DNA of 64,000 bases from Halovenus carboxidivorans (GCF_009831575.1 NZ_WUUT01000003.1:246748-310747); one strand, 5' to 3'; counted from the stretch's first letter, positions 36,929 to 45,768 are shown. Numbers and translations are program-made. Notes: generated by a model from the sequence alone, not told the origin.

Positions 36929-37330
36929 ATGGCTGAGATTCCGGCCGACTTCCACGATCTTTTCGAGAAGGCAACGTTCGCACACGTCACGACGATGTTC
37001 CCGAACGGGCTCCCCCACACGAGCCCCGTCTGGATCGGCTACGACGAGGCCGACGACCGCCTGTTGGTCAACACCGAACGCCACCGCCAGAAGGCCAAAA
37101 ACGTCGAGCGAAACCCCGCAGTCTCCGTGAGCATGCTCGATCCCGACAACCCGTATCGGTTCCTCTCGGTCAGCGGCGAAGTCGAGGAGATCACCACGGA
37201 GGGCGCCCGCGAGCACATCGACGAACTCTCACAGCGGTACTTCGGCGAGCCCTACCCCGAAGAGATCGTCAGCGAGCGGATCATCCTCCGGATCCGACCG
37301 GAGCGGACCTTCTCGGCGGATCCGGAGTGA
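36929..37330 (+). CDS. pyridoxamine 5'-phosphate oxidase-fold flavoprotein (F420/FMN type)
   Basis: A 133-aa split-barrel protein: AEIPADFHDLFEKATFAHVT, MFPNGLPHTSPVWIGYDE, LLVNTERHRQKAKNVERNPA and VSGEVEEITTEGA follow the PPOX-class F420-dependent family seen widely in haloarchaea and actinobacteria. It probably uses F420 or FMN to reduce an unidentified substrate. Two ATGs compete (36920 and 36929); the second starts closer to conserved sequence, and the TATA-like ttaattac (36901) fits either. Convergent with lysS by 4 bp of spacing. Confidence 0.83.
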   Translation: MAEIPADFHDLFEKATFAHVTTMFPNGLPHTSPVWIGYDEADDRLLVNTERHRQKAKNVERNPAVSVSMLDPDNPYRFLSVSGEVEEITTEGAREHIDELSQRYFGEPYPEEIVSERIILRIRPERTFSADPE

Positions 37331-37334
37331 GCCG

Positions 37335-38975
37335 CTACCGCTCGCGACGGAGGCGGTCGACGACGAACTCCTGGTCCAGCCGTGCGAGAAACGGCCCGAG
37401 TTTCGGCCCCTCGTCGTCGTCGAAGAAGAGCCGATAGCCCGCGCCGAAAAACTCCCCGACCGGTACGTCGTACTCCTCCGCGAGGTCGAAAATCTCCGCC
37501 TGGATCTCCTCGCCGTCGTGTCCCTCGGCGACGAACTCGGCCAGATCGTCCAGCGCCGCCGCCGTCGGGTCGTCGAACTCCGCCTCGGGCATCTCCGCCC
37601 GCTTGAGTTCGTAATCGAAGGCGTTCTCGGTGATCCGCGCCCACTCACGGGCACGTCTGACCCGCGACAGCGCCTCCTCGATGGCCCACTCCGGCGCGTC
37701 GTCGGGGATGTGTCCCTCCCGCCGGGCAATCTCCTCGCGCAGTTCCGGGTCGTCGGTCATCCCGAGCACGGCGGCGAAGGTGTACGGGATCCGGACCCGC
37801 TCCTCTCGAACCTCGTCGACGAGCAGCGGGTAAAGCCGTTCGGCCAGTTCGCGCTCGCTGTCCTCGGCCGCTACCTCGTCGAAGTACACCGCCTCGAGTC
37901 GGTCGAACTCGTCGACGAGTTGGTCGATCCGTTCGATGCTGAAATCCCGCTGTTTGAGCGGCTCCTTCCCGAAGAAGTACCGGAACACCTCGGGTTCGAG
38001 GATGTCCAGCACCTCCCCGACGGTGACGATGTTCCCCTCCGAGGAGGACAGCGCCTCGCCTTCGAGCGTGAACCACTCGTAGACCATCCCGACCGGCGGT
38101 TCCACGTCCACGACGTTGCGAGCGATGTCGACCCCGCTCGGCCAGGAGCCCTCGGCGTGGTCTTTCCCGAAGGGCTCGAAATCCACGCCCAGAACCTTCC
38201 ACTGTGCGGGCCACTCGAAGCGCCAGGGGAGTTTGCCGTCCCGCAGATCGGTCGTCCCCTCGTGACCGCACCCGTCGATGGTGTCCCCGCCCGCCTCGGC
38301 GTCCGTACAGCGATAGGAGACCGTCCCGGCGTCGAGGTCGACGTCGGTGATGGTCTCGGTCAGTTGGCCGCAGTCGCTACAGCGGGCAAAGAAGGGCACG
38401 TAGTCGTCGTCGACCTTGTTCTGGTACTCCGCGAGCGTCGCGCGGGCCTGCTCGCGGTGTTCGAGGACGCGTCGCGTCACGTCCTCGAACTGCCCGGACT
38501 CGTACAGTTCGGTGTTCGAGACGAACTCGACATCGACGCCGAGTTTCTCGGTTTCGCGCCGGAGCAGTTCGGTGAAGTGTGCGCCGTAGGAGTCACAGCA
38601 ACCGAACGGGTCGGGCACGTCGGTGTAGGGTTTGCCGAGGTTGCGTCCGAGCGCGCCGGCGTCGACCTCACCGAGTCCGACGAGATTGCCGTCGAGGTCG
38701 GCGAGTCGTCGCGGAATCGCCCGGAGGCGGTCGCGGTCGTCGGAGGTGAACACCTGCCGGACCTCGTGACCGCGCTCGCGGAGCAGTTCGGCCACGATAT
38801 AACAGCGGAGAATCTCGTTCGCGTGGCCGATGTGTGGCACTCCCGAGGGGGAGACGCCGCCTTTGATGACGATTGGGTCGCCGTCGCTGTGCTGTTCGAC
38901 CGCGTCGGCGACAGCATCGGCCCAGAAGGCGTGGTCGGTGTCGAGCACCGCGTACGGGTCGGTACGCTCGGTCAT
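37335..38975 (-). CDS. lysS: lysyl-tRNA synthetase, class I
   Basis: Charges tRNA-Lys; the archaeal class I form rather than the bacterial class II enzyme. 546 aa. The HIGH motif appears as VPHIGHANE (46-54), and the KMSKS loop as ALSSSEGN near 314-321, preceded by VYEWFTLEGE. A zinc-binding insert carries CSDCGQ (about 196-201) and a later CGHEG. The C-terminal helical anticodon domain is complete. ATG at 38975 overlaps the pyrH stop by 4 bp, so the two are co-translated. Confidence 0.96.
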   Translation of the reverse strand: MTERTDPYAVLDTDHAFWADAVADAVEQHSDGDPIVIKGGVSPSGVPHIGHANEILRCYIVAELLRERGHEVRQVFTSDDRDRLRAIPRRLADLDGNLVGLGEVDAGALGRNLGKPYTDVPDPFGCCDSYGAHFTELLRRETEKLGVDVEFVSNTELYESGQFEDVTRRVLEHREQARATLAEYQNKVDDDYVPFFARCSDCGQLTETITDVDLDAGTVSYRCTDAEAGGDTIDGCGHEGTTDLRDGKLPWRFEWPAQWKVLGVDFEPFGKDHAEGSWPSGVDIARNVVDVEPPVGMVYEWFTLEGEALSSSEGNIVTVGEVLDILEPEVFRYFFGKEPLKQRDFSIERIDQLVDEFDRLEAVYFDEVAAEDSERELAERLYPLLVDEVREERVRIPYTFAAVLGMTDDPELREEIARREGHIPDDAPEWAIEEALSRVRRAREWARITENAFDYELKRAEMPEAEFDDPTAAALDDLAEFVAEGHDGEEIQAEIFDLAEEYDVPVGEFFGAGYRLFFDDDEGPKLGPFLARLDQEFVVDRLRRER

Positions 38976-39661
38976 CGTTCGTCCTCCGGAACCACGTCCG
39001 TCCCGTCGTGTGTTCCGTCGACGGCCCGAGCGAGCGCCGTCGGGTCGGTTCCGTCCAGCACGACAGCCCGGAGCCCGGACCGCTCCAGCAGTTTCGTCGC
39101 CAGCAGATCGACCGGCGCGTTGCTTCCGGCGGCGAGTTCGATCCCCGAAACGATGTCGACCAGTTCCGAGGCCGTCAGCGAGTCGAGTTTCGTCGCGTCC
39201 GGGTCCTCGTCGGGATCGGCGTCGTAGACGCCAGGGACGCTCGTCGCGTAGATCAACAGGTCCGCGTCGGTGTACTCGGCGAGTGCGGTCCCGACGGCGT
39301 CGGTCGTATGGCCCGGGGTAGTCCCGCCCATGACCGGAATATCTCCGTGCCGCAGCGCCTCACGGGCCCGTTCGTGCGTCTCGACCGGCGTCGGAACTGC
39401 TCGGTCCTCGAGCGCGGCGATCAGCAACCGCGCGTTGAGCCGTGTGACAGCGATCCCTAACTGGTCCAGTTCCATCTCGTTCGCTCCCAACTCTCGGGCG
39501 GCGCCGATATACGTCCGGGCGGTCGGACCGCCGCCGACGACGACACCGACGGTGTGGCCCGCGTCTTCGAGTTCCCGAAGCACCCGGCCGTACTCGGCGA
39601 CGCGGTCTGACTCGACACTCGGCGCGAGCACGCTCCCGCCGACTGAAACGATCACTTTCAT
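38972..39661 (-). CDS. pyrH: uridylate kinase
   Basis: Phosphorylates UMP to UDP; 229 aa, archaeal type of the amino-acid-kinase family. Seen: MKVIVSVGGSVLAP (phosphate loop GGS), VVVGGGPTARTYIGAARELG, MELDQLGIAVTRLNARLLI and the later GGTTPGHTTDAVGT and LLIYATSVPGVYDADP. A TATA-like cttaag lies 25-34 nt before the ATG (39685-39694, minus strand), so it heads a leaderless pyrH-lysS operon. Confidence 0.93.
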   Translation of the reverse strand: MKVIVSVGGSVLAPSVESDRVAEYGRVLRELEDAGHTVGVVVGGGPTARTYIGAARELGANEMELDQLGIAVTRLNARLLIAALEDRAVPTPVETHERAREALRHGDIPVMGGTTPGHTTDAVGTALAEYTDADLLIYATSVPGVYDADPDEDPDATKLDSLTASELVDIVSGIELAAGSNAPVDLLATKLLERSGLRAVVLDGTDPTALARAVDGTHDGTDVVPEDER

Positions 39662-39684
39662 TGCCTCGCCGTAACCGCGATTCG

Positions 39685-39694
39685 GTCTTAAGGG
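39685..39694 (-). promoter_or_regulatory. TATA box of pyrH-lysS
   Basis: Minus strand reads cccttaagac, 24-33 nt before the ATG at 39661; spacing fits leaderless initiation. Confidence 0.4.
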
Positions 39695-39996
39695 TTGTCA
39701 AGGCCGGCGCTGAGGCGGTGTCGTCCCGGGCGCCCGAGACTGCGGAGACGCGACCTACCGGTTACTTTTGCTGCAATACTGTTCCCAGGCGGCAATTATT
39801 CGCCAACAGTCTGGCCGAAACAATTCCCTTCTGGAAGTCGGTTGAGACTACCTCAAATCTCCGTTTAAACGATATAGAGGGCAGAGAAGATGTCGTAAAA
39901 AGTCCGTTTTACGCTGATTCAACCTGAATGCGGCCAAACCGACACGAAGCTTCCTTTCTTTATATACTCCTGTACTGCTTTGGTGCGGGTGTAGAC
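39695..39996. other. A+T-rich intergenic island with an imperfect hairpin
   Basis: About 300 bp without a convincing gene. From about 39760 to 39966 the base composition is much richer in A+T than the flanks. An inverted repeat CTGTT...GGCG / CGCCAACAG (39779-39809) forms a 9-bp stem with a 4-nt bulge and a 9-nt loop. A GTTTAAAC palindrome occurs near 39864. The end holds the promoter of the DUF7123-type gene. A plus-strand frame at 39661-39927 has no family features and was not called. Confidence 0.4.
39959..39966 (+). promoter_or_regulatory. TATA box of DUF7123-type gene
   Basis: Canonical tttatata, 31-38 nt before the ATG at 39997; a strong archaeal promoter element with a very short leader predicted. 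Confidence 0.65.
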
Positions 39997-40239
39997 ATGA
40001 GCACGACACAGTCCTCCGACGATACGCGGTCGAAAGAGGAACGGCTCCGATCGTATCTCAAGGGGAAAGCCCAGGACGGGGAGATGTATTTCAAGAGCAA
40101 GTTTATCGCGGACGAGGTCGGGCTCTCTCCCAAGGAGATCGGTGCGCTGATGGTCAAGCTCAAAGACAGCGCCACCGATCTGGAGATCGAGAAGTGGTCG
40201 TACACGAGTGCGACCACCTGGCGTATCGAACCGGCGTAG
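39997..40239 (+). CDS. small winged-helix-like protein, DUF7123 family
   Basis: An 80-aa protein. After a short polar start (MSTTQSSDDTRSKEERLRSY), the core GEMYFKSKFIADEVGLSPKE and IGALMVKLKDSATDLEIEKW, then SYTSATTWRIE, is almost identical to the family I remember as DUF7123, conserved through haloarchaea. The layout suggests a small winged-helix DNA-binding domain (helix-turn-helix around ADEVGLSPKEIGALMVKL). It has a strong promoter, so it is probably abundant. The start was chosen by the TATA distance; the upstream in-frame ATG at 39928 lies before the TATA box. Confidence 0.85.
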   Translation: MSTTQSSDDTRSKEERLRSYLKGKAQDGEMYFKSKFIADEVGLSPKEIGALMVKLKDSATDLEIEKWSYTSATTWRIEPA

Positions 40240-40331
40240 CGTGTCGTGTCTGGTCCCCGCGACACCGGCCGCCCGACGGTGTTCTCACTCGGCCGTGGTC
40301 TTTATTGAGCAACGACGCCTAACGTATAGCG

Positions 40332-41474
40332 ATGCCCCCTAGCGACGAGACTCCTCCCTCGGCCGAGGAGTTTGCGTCCGTTTTCGACGCGTACGAAGTT
40401 CGGAGAGAAGGCGAGCGGGTGCTATACGTCGGCGAGTCGGCGATCCCAATCCAGCAACTCGAACGGGAGCTGTGGCCGTTGTTTCGGGAACGCGGCTACG
40501 AACTCTCCGTCCAGCGCGGCTATCAACGGACCGACGGGATTCCGATCTCCCGGGGCGAGTACGTCCTCGTCGCCGAGCCGAACTCGATGGAACTGGACGG
40601 TATCCCGCGGACGAACCTGCTGTTGTTCGTCGCGACCATCTTTTCGACGACGTTCGCGGGCGCGTACTTCTGGTATCAGGTGCCGCTGTTCGAGAAGCCC
40701 TGGCTCGCGGTGAAGGCCTGGCCGTTCGTCGTCGCCATTCTGGGCGTGCTCGGGGTTCACGAGCTCGGCCACTACGTCATGAGCCGGTATCACAACGTTC
40801 AGGCGTCGCTTCCGTATTTCATCCCCTTACCGACGTACATCGGGTCGATGGGCGCGGTCATCAAGATGGAGGGGAAGATCCCCGACCGGAAGGCGCTGTT
40901 CGACATCGGGGCGGCGGGGCCGCTCGCGGGACTCGCCGCGACGGTCGTCGTCACGGCGATTGGACTCCAACTCGATCCGATCCCGGCCCAGGAGGCCGCG
41001 GTCGCACAGGCCGAGACCGGCGTCCGGTTCAACCATCCGCCGCTGTTGGAGCTGATCGCCCTCGCCACCGGAGCGACCGAACAGCTCGAAGCGAACACGA
41101 TCCACCCGGTCGTCTTCGGCGGCTGGGTCGGTATGCTCGTCACCCTGCTCAACATGCTCCCGGTCGGACAGCTCGACGGCGGACACATCCTCCGGGCGAT
41201 GGTCGGCAAACAACAGGAGCGGATCGCAGCCGTCGTCCCCGCGGTGCTGTTCGGACTGGCGGCGTACCTGCTGGTGGTCGCCGACGGGATCGATTCCGTC
41301 GGCATCTGGACGATGTGGGGGCTGTTCGCGGTCGGCCTCGCCTACGCCGGTCCGGCCGATCCGATCGACGACAGCGAACTCGGCTGGAAACGAACGGTGC
41401 TGGGCGTGCTCACGTTCGTCCTCGCCGCGCTCTGTTTCACCCCGATCCCGGTCGAAATCGTCGAACTCGCCTAA
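40332..41474 (+). CDS. site-2 protease family intramembrane metalloprotease
   Basis: A 380-aa M50B protease without PDZ domains. A cytosolic N-terminal domain of about 90 residues (EFASVFDAYEVRREGERVLY, GIPISRGEYVLVAEPN) precedes six or more helices. Zinc site VHELGHYVMSRYHN (HELGH 143-147); second site LLNMLPVGQLDGGHILR (about 274-290). Haloarchaeal relatives of this type have been linked to membrane lipid and carotenoid control (RosS-type S2P). This is the second S2P in 10 kb; the two differ in architecture and are not recent duplicates. Confidence 0.9.
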   Translation: MPPSDETPPSAEEFASVFDAYEVRREGERVLYVGESAIPIQQLERELWPLFRERGYELSVQRGYQRTDGIPISRGEYVLVAEPNSMELDGIPRTNLLLFVATIFSTTFAGAYFWYQVPLFEKPWLAVKAWPFVVAILGVLGVHELGHYVMSRYHNVQASLPYFIPLPTYIGSMGAVIKMEGKIPDRKALFDIGAAGPLAGLAATVVVTAIGLQLDPIPAQEAAVAQAETGVRFNHPPLLELIALATGATEQLEANTIHPVVFGGWVGMLVTLLNMLPVGQLDGGHILRAMVGKQQERIAAVVPAVLFGLAAYLLVVADGIDSVGIWTMWGLFAVGLAYAGPADPIDDSELGWKRTVLGVLTFVLAALCFTPIPVEIVELA

Positions 41475-41493
41475 CGCCGTCGATCCAACCGAC

Positions 41494-42363
41494 CTACCCG
41501 TGGGTGTATCCGCGGTCGGGAAGCGGTTCGCCGTCGAGCGTAACTCCCGACTCGACGACCCGTCCGATCTTTGTCAGCCCGACCGAAAGCTCTTCGCGGA
41601 GCCGTTCGAGCGCCTCCTCCGGCACCGTACAGACCAACTCGAAATCCTCGCCGAAAAACGCCCCCATCTCCCGACGCTGTTCGGCGGTGTCGGCAATCTC
41701 CTCGACGGTCGTATCGACCGGCAGGGGTGACTCGATTGCGAACCCGCAGTCGCTGGCTTCGGCGAGTTGGTGCAGCGAGCGTGCCAGCCCGTCGCTCGAG
41801 TCCATCATCGCTCCGGCGCGGCCGGCGAGCGTCCGGCCGGCCTCCACGCGCGGGGTAAACCGGAACAGCTCGTTCGCACGCTCAGTCTCGCCGCGCTCGA
41901 ACAACTCCAGGGCCGCGGCGCTTCGACCCAGCGTGCCGGTTACACAGACGGCTTCACCGGGTGTTGCCCCGGATCGAAAGACGGGTCGATCCGCGCGCCC
42001 GACGACCGTCGACGTGACCGTCAACTCCTCGTGGTCGTCGAGGTCGCCGCCGACGTATTCCCCGCCCACCTCGGTACAGACTGCTTTCGCGCCGCGCACG
42101 AACGCCTCGATCTCCCCCCAGTCGAGGCTCGTCTCGGCGTAGGCCGCGACCGCGGCGACCGGGTCTGCGCCCATCGCGGCGATATCCGAAAGCGACGCGG
42201 CGACGGCCCGCCACCCGGCCGTGTACTGCGTCGTCCCCGCCGGAAAGTCCGTCGACCGGTGGAGCATGTCAGTCGTCACGGCGAGTCCGTCGACGACCGC
42301 CGCGTCGTCGCCCGCCTCAGGTACCGTTCCGGCAAGCGCCCGAAGTGCCTCGCGCTCGTCCAT
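41494..42363 (-). CDS. thiL: thiamine-monophosphate kinase
   Basis: Makes thiamine diphosphate from TMP and ATP. 289 aa from ATG 42363 (MDEREALRALAGTVPEAGDD). PurM-like fold motifs: AGDDAAVVDGLAVTTDMLHR (Mg/ATP), RAVAASLSDIAAMGADPVAA, VGGDLDDHEELTVTSTVVG and MMDSSDGLARSLHQLAEAS. It lacks the longer N-terminus of the upstream start at 42411, which is basic and unlike the family. Convergent with the S2P gene; no other thi gene nearby. Confidence 0.92.
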   Translation of the reverse strand: MDEREALRALAGTVPEAGDDAAVVDGLAVTTDMLHRSTDFPAGTTQYTAGWRAVAASLSDIAAMGADPVAAVAAYAETSLDWGEIEAFVRGAKAVCTEVGGEYVGGDLDDHEELTVTSTVVGRADRPVFRSGATPGEAVCVTGTLGRSAAALELFERGETERANELFRFTPRVEAGRTLAGRAGAMMDSSDGLARSLHQLAEASDCGFAIESPLPVDTTVEEIADTAEQRREMGAFFGEDFELVCTVPEEALERLREELSVGLTKIGRVVESGVTLDGEPLPDRGYTHG

Positions 42364-42510
42364 ACTGTCGGTACGAAACCGGAGGTCAAAACGACTCCGC
42401 AACCGGCACATTTCAACTGAATTATTTGTTAGGATCTTCGTAACAACATTGCAGTCGCTTGCGGTGTTTTTAAGTTTCCAGCACGTGGTACGGAAGAATG
42501 TGTAATTGGG

Positions 42511-43575
42511 ATGAGCGAAGAGCAGGGGTCAGCAGAGACAGGGGATGTCGAATCCCGGTCCGGAGATTACTCCCATCTCGTCGAAGAGGCCGAAGACGGA
42601 CTGTACATGCTCGACAGCGAGGGCCGATTCGAGCTGTTGAACAGCGCCTTCGCGGAGCTTACGGGGTACGACCGCGAGGAGCTGATCGGGGAGGATCCGC
42701 GTCTCGTCCTCGCGGACGGGGAAGTCGAGCGGTTCAACAGACAGATCAGATCGGCGATTGCCTCCGAGGAGACCTCGGGATCGATGCTCACGACCGTCGT
42801 CACCAAGACCAGCCAGCGCAAACCGGTCGAGATCAGATTTAGCCTGCTCCCGACCGACGACGGCGAGTACAACGGTCTCACGGGGGTCGCGCGCGACGTT
42901 CGCGCCAGGCGCCACCGCGAGCAGAAACTGGACGTGTTGAGTCGCGTGCTCCGACACAACGTCCGCAACCGTCTCAACCTGATCTTCGGGCACGCGGCGA
43001 CGCTGAAAGACGCCGACGATCAGCACTACCGCCGGGCGGCCGAGAAGATCGAGGCCGCCGCCGAGGAACTCATGGAACTGAGCGAGAAAGCCAGGACCGC
43101 ACAGACGGAGGTCGGATTCAACCCCTCCGAGCACAACCAGACCGACGTTACCGAACTGATCGAACACCTGGCGGTTCAGCTCCGCAGAGAGTACCCCCAG
43201 GTCAACCTCAAACTGGATCTCCCGCCGGAACTGATCGTCAACGTCCCGAAGTCTTACCGCATCGCGGTCAACGAACTCGTCGAGAACGCCATCGAACACA
43301 ACCCCGATCCCGAACCGGTCGTCCGGATCCGGATCGAACGGACCGAGGCGACCGTTCGGACCGTCGTCGAAGACGAGTGTCCGCCGATTCCCGACAGCGA
43401 CAGGCGGGCGATCAACGAGGGCAAAGAGACGCCGCTGATGCACTCGCTGGGTATCGGCCTCTGGCTCGCAAACTGGGTTGCCGACACCGTCGGGGGCGAA
43501 CTCGAACTCGACCGCCGCGAGGACGACAGCGGCAACACCGCCGTGATCGTCCTGCCGCACAAAAACCGGCTGTGA
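42511..43575 (+). CDS. PAS domain sensor histidine kinase
   Basis: A 354-aa soluble kinase. A PAS domain (about 18-130: YSHLVEEAEDGLYMLDSEGR, FAELTGYDREELIGEDPR, GVARDVRARR) is followed by a haloarchaeal H-box LSRVLRHNVRNRLNLIFGHA with the phospho-His at about 149, the N-box NELVENAIEHN and the G-box LGIGLWLANWVADTVGG. No membrane helix or receiver domain, so it senses something inside the cell. No cognate regulator adjacent; the HalX regulators at 51-52 kb are possible partners but unlinked. A run tttttaagtttcc near 42465-42477 may be its promoter. Confidence 0.9.
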   Translation: MSEEQGSAETGDVESRSGDYSHLVEEAEDGLYMLDSEGRFELLNSAFAELTGYDREELIGEDPRLVLADGEVERFNRQIRSAIASEETSGSMLTTVVTKTSQRKPVEIRFSLLPTDDGEYNGLTGVARDVRARRHREQKLDVLSRVLRHNVRNRLNLIFGHAATLKDADDQHYRRAAEKIEAAAEELMELSEKARTAQTEVGFNPSEHNQTDVTELIEHLAVQLRREYPQVNLKLDLPPELIVNVPKSYRIAVNELVENAIEHNPDPEPVVRIRIERTEATVRTVVEDECPPIPDSDRRAINEGKETPLMHSLGIGLWLANWVADTVGGELELDRREDDSGNTAVIVLPHKNRL

Positions 43576-43640
43576 ACCGATCACAGGGGCGCTGTCGGGC
43601 TTCACAACTGTTATATGACGCCGACAGGAAGAACGTGCCA

Positions 43641-44102
43641 ATGACAACAGTCTACGACGTGCCTGCCGAGGAACTCATCGAGGCACTCACGGAAACGCTC
43701 GCGGAGGAAGACGCAGTCGAAGAGCCGGAGTGGCTCGCGTACACGAAATCCGGCGCGGACCGCGAACTCCCGCCGGAACAGGACCAGTTCTGGACCCGTC
43801 GCGCGGCGAGTCTGCTCCGGAAAGTCGCCGTCGACGGCCCCGTCGGCGTCGGTTCGCTCCAGACGGAGTACGGCGGCAGCAAGCAGGGCTCGAACCGCTA
43901 CCGGGTCCGACCGAAACACAGCGCCGACGGCTCGGGTAACGTGATCCGAACCGCCCTCCAGCAGCTCGAAGCGGCCGGCTACGTCGAGACCGCCGAAGGC
44001 GAAGGGCGCAAGGTCACCCCCGACGGGCAGGCACTGCTCGACGATGTCGCCGAGGACGTGCTGGCCGACCTCGACGACCCCGCGCTCGAACGGTACGCCT
44101 GA
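43641..44102 (+). CDS. rps19e: 30S ribosomal protein S19e
   Basis: A 153-aa small-subunit protein found in archaea and eukaryotes only. The opening TTVYDVPAEELIEALTETL, the basic-aromatic PPEQDQFWTRRAASLLRKVA, VDGPVGVGSLQTEYGG and the C-terminal ALQQLEAAGYVETAEGEGRK winged-helix part are all typical. The start is ATG 43641; a longer frame upstream overlaps the histidine kinase gene and is not conserved sequence. Transcribed alone or after the kinase (66-bp gap). Confidence 0.96.
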   Translation: MTTVYDVPAEELIEALTETLAEEDAVEEPEWLAYTKSGADRELPPEQDQFWTRRAASLLRKVAVDGPVGVGSLQTEYGGSKQGSNRYRVRPKHSADGSGNVIRTALQQLEAAGYVETAEGEGRKVTPDGQALLDDVAEDVLADLDDPALERYA

Positions 44103-44161
44103 ACACTCGGTGCACTGGCCGTAGCTTCGACAGTCCGCGTCTCTGGTTTTCCTGTCGACGC

Positions 44162-44605
44162 TCAGGACTCCTCGCCGACGTTGACGGTTAGCACCGGCGC
44201 CGAGGTCGAGCGGACGACTTCCTCGGTGACGCTGCCGAGCATCTCCCGCGCGCTACCGGTCCGGCCTTCCGTCGCCATCACGACCAGATCGATCTCCTGC
44301 TCGTCGATGTAGGCTCTGATCTCCGCCTCGGGAACCCCCCGTCTGACCGCCGTCTCGATGTCGCTCAGGCCCGCGTTTCGCGCCTGCCTGCGGACATCCT
44401 CGACGGCCTGGCGACCGGCTTCGTCGAGCCGATCCAGGATGTCCCCCAGTTCGTCCCCTTCGAGGGTGTCAGCCATCTCGGGGGTCTGGAGGACGTAGAT
44501 GGTGTGAATCCGTGCGTCGAACTTCGACGCGAGCGCTACGGCGTGGTCGAGTGCCTGCTCGACGCCCGCAGAACCGTCTGTCGGGACGAGAATCTCGTCG
44601 TACAT
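44162..44605 (-). CDS. universal stress protein (UspA family)
   Basis: A 147-aa single Usp domain starting MYDEILVPTDGS. The ATP-binding signature G2xG9xG(S/T) is present as GRTGSAREMLGSVTEEVVR, so this is an ATP-binding type Usp. An in-frame ATG at 44620 would add five residues. Many haloarchaea carry dozens of paralogues; the specific role is unknown. Convergent with rps19e, and 65 bp downstream of carA on the same strand. Confidence 0.93.
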   Translation of the reverse strand: MYDEILVPTDGSAGVEQALDHAVALASKFDARIHTIYVLQTPEMADTLEGDELGDILDRLDEAGRQAVEDVRRQARNAGLSDIETAVRRGVPEAEIRAYIDEQEIDLVVMATEGRTGSAREMLGSVTEEVVRSTSAPVLTVNVGEES

Positions 44606-44669
44606 ACGTGGTTCATTCACACCGGAGGAAGAAAGCGCTGTGGCCGGCTCCCGGTCGTCCGGGAACGCC

Positions 44670-45716
44670 CTACTCCTCGGCCAGTTCGATCACGTCGTCG
44701 AAAAACGACAGCGAGTCGTGCGGCCCGGGGTTCGCTTCCGGGTGGTACTGGCGGGTGATGATCCCCAGGTCCTCGTTGTCCAGCCCCTCGGGGGTGTCGT
44801 CGTTGACGTTTCGCTGCGTGACTTCCAGTTTGTCGCCGGGATCAGCGACGGTGTAGCCGTGGTTCTGCGTGGTCATGACCACCTGGTCGGTCCGGAGGTC
44901 ACGGACCGGCTGGTTGACGCCGCGGTGGCCGAACTCCATCTTTTCGGTCCGGCCGCCCAGGGCGTTGGCGACGACCTGCTGGCCGAGACAGATCCCCGCG
45001 AGGGGGAGTTCGCCGACGAACTCCTCGACGATTTCGCCGGCCTGCTCGAAGTTCTCCGGGTCGCCCGGTCCGTTCGAGATGAACAGCACGTCGGGATCGA
45101 CGGCCTCGACCTCCGCCTCGGTGGCGTCGTAGGGCAACTGGTGGACGACGGCGTCGCGTTCGATCAGCGACTCGATGATCGAGCCTTTCGCACCGCAGTC
45201 GACCAGCGCAACGTCCGGCCCCGATCCACCCTCGTTGTGGACCGTCGCGTCCCGGACGGAGACCTGCGAGCCGATGTCGGTGTGCTCGGACATGTGTTTG
45301 CACTGGTGCAGCTGTTCGATCGCGTCCTCCTCGGTCGCGTCCGGGCCGGCCGCGATGCCGCATTTCATCGCTCCCTCGTCGCGGATCTCGGTGACGATCT
45401 CGCGGGTGTCGAGGTGGTCGACGCCGGGGACCTCCTCCTCCTGCAGCCACTCGGCGACGTCGTCGGTCATCTCCCGAGCAAGCACCCCTCGCGGGTGGAT
45501 ACGGTCGGACTCGAACCGCTCCTCTCGGACGCCGTAGTTGCCGATCAGGGGATAGGAGAACGTCAGTAGCTGTTCCTCGTAACTCGGGTCGGTCAGGCTC
45601 TCCTCGTAGCCGGTGTAGGCGGTCGTGAATACCAGTTCGCCACGCGTCGTACCCGGCGAGCGCGAACGGGCCTCGATCACGCGTTCGCCCTCGATTGCGA
45701 CGTACGCATCAGTCAT
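44670..45716 (-). CDS. carA: carbamoyl-phosphate synthase small (glutaminase) subunit
   Basis: The amidotransferase half of CPSase, feeding ammonia from glutamine to CarB for arginine and pyrimidine synthesis. 348 aa: an N-terminal CPSase domain (YVAIEGERVIEARSRSPGTT, RGELVFTTAYTGYEESLTDP) and a C-terminal class I glutaminase domain with VALVDCGAKGSIIESL, ISNGPGDPENFEQAGE, the nucleophile motif LAGICLGQQVVANALGG and the HPEANPG catalytic His. carB is not adjacent. The promoter is shared with a divergent Lrp-like gene and holds two related palindromes. The TATA box at 45741-45750 predicts a leaderless mRNA. Confidence 0.96.
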   Translation of the reverse strand: MTDAYVAIEGERVIEARSRSPGTTRGELVFTTAYTGYEESLTDPSYEEQLLTFSYPLIGNYGVREERFESDRIHPRGVLAREMTDDVAEWLQEEEVPGVDHLDTREIVTEIRDEGAMKCGIAAGPDATEEDAIEQLHQCKHMSEHTDIGSQVSVRDATVHNEGGSGPDVALVDCGAKGSIIESLIERDAVVHQLPYDATEAEVEAVDPDVLFISNGPGDPENFEQAGEIVEEFVGELPLAGICLGQQVVANALGGRTEKMEFGHRGVNQPVRDLRTDQVVMTTQNHGYTVADPGDKLEVTQRNVNDDTPEGLDNEDLGIITRQYHPEANPGPHDSLSFFDDVIELAEE

Positions 45717-45729
45717 TACGAGATGCGTA
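45717..45729. promoter_or_regulatory. palindromic site next to carA start
   Basis: TACGAGATGCGTA, a two-mismatch version of the palindrome at 45769-45781, directly before the carA ATG (minus strand). Lying between TATA and start, it would block carA transcription if bound. Confidence 0.5.
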
Positions 45730-45740
45730 CGAAACTCCGG

Positions 45741-45750
45741 CTGATAAGCG
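45741..45750 (-). promoter_or_regulatory. TATA box of carA
   Basis: Minus strand cgcttatcag, 25-34 nt before the carA ATG at 45716. It lies between the two palindromic sites. Confidence 0.45.
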
Positions 45751-45768
45751 TTGCTTTCGAAGGTGAAT

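Noticed and set aside
39661-39927. Plus-strand 88-codon frame in the A+T-rich island
   Set aside because: No hydrophobic or family pattern, covers the pyrH promoter, and codon use is unlike the neighbours.
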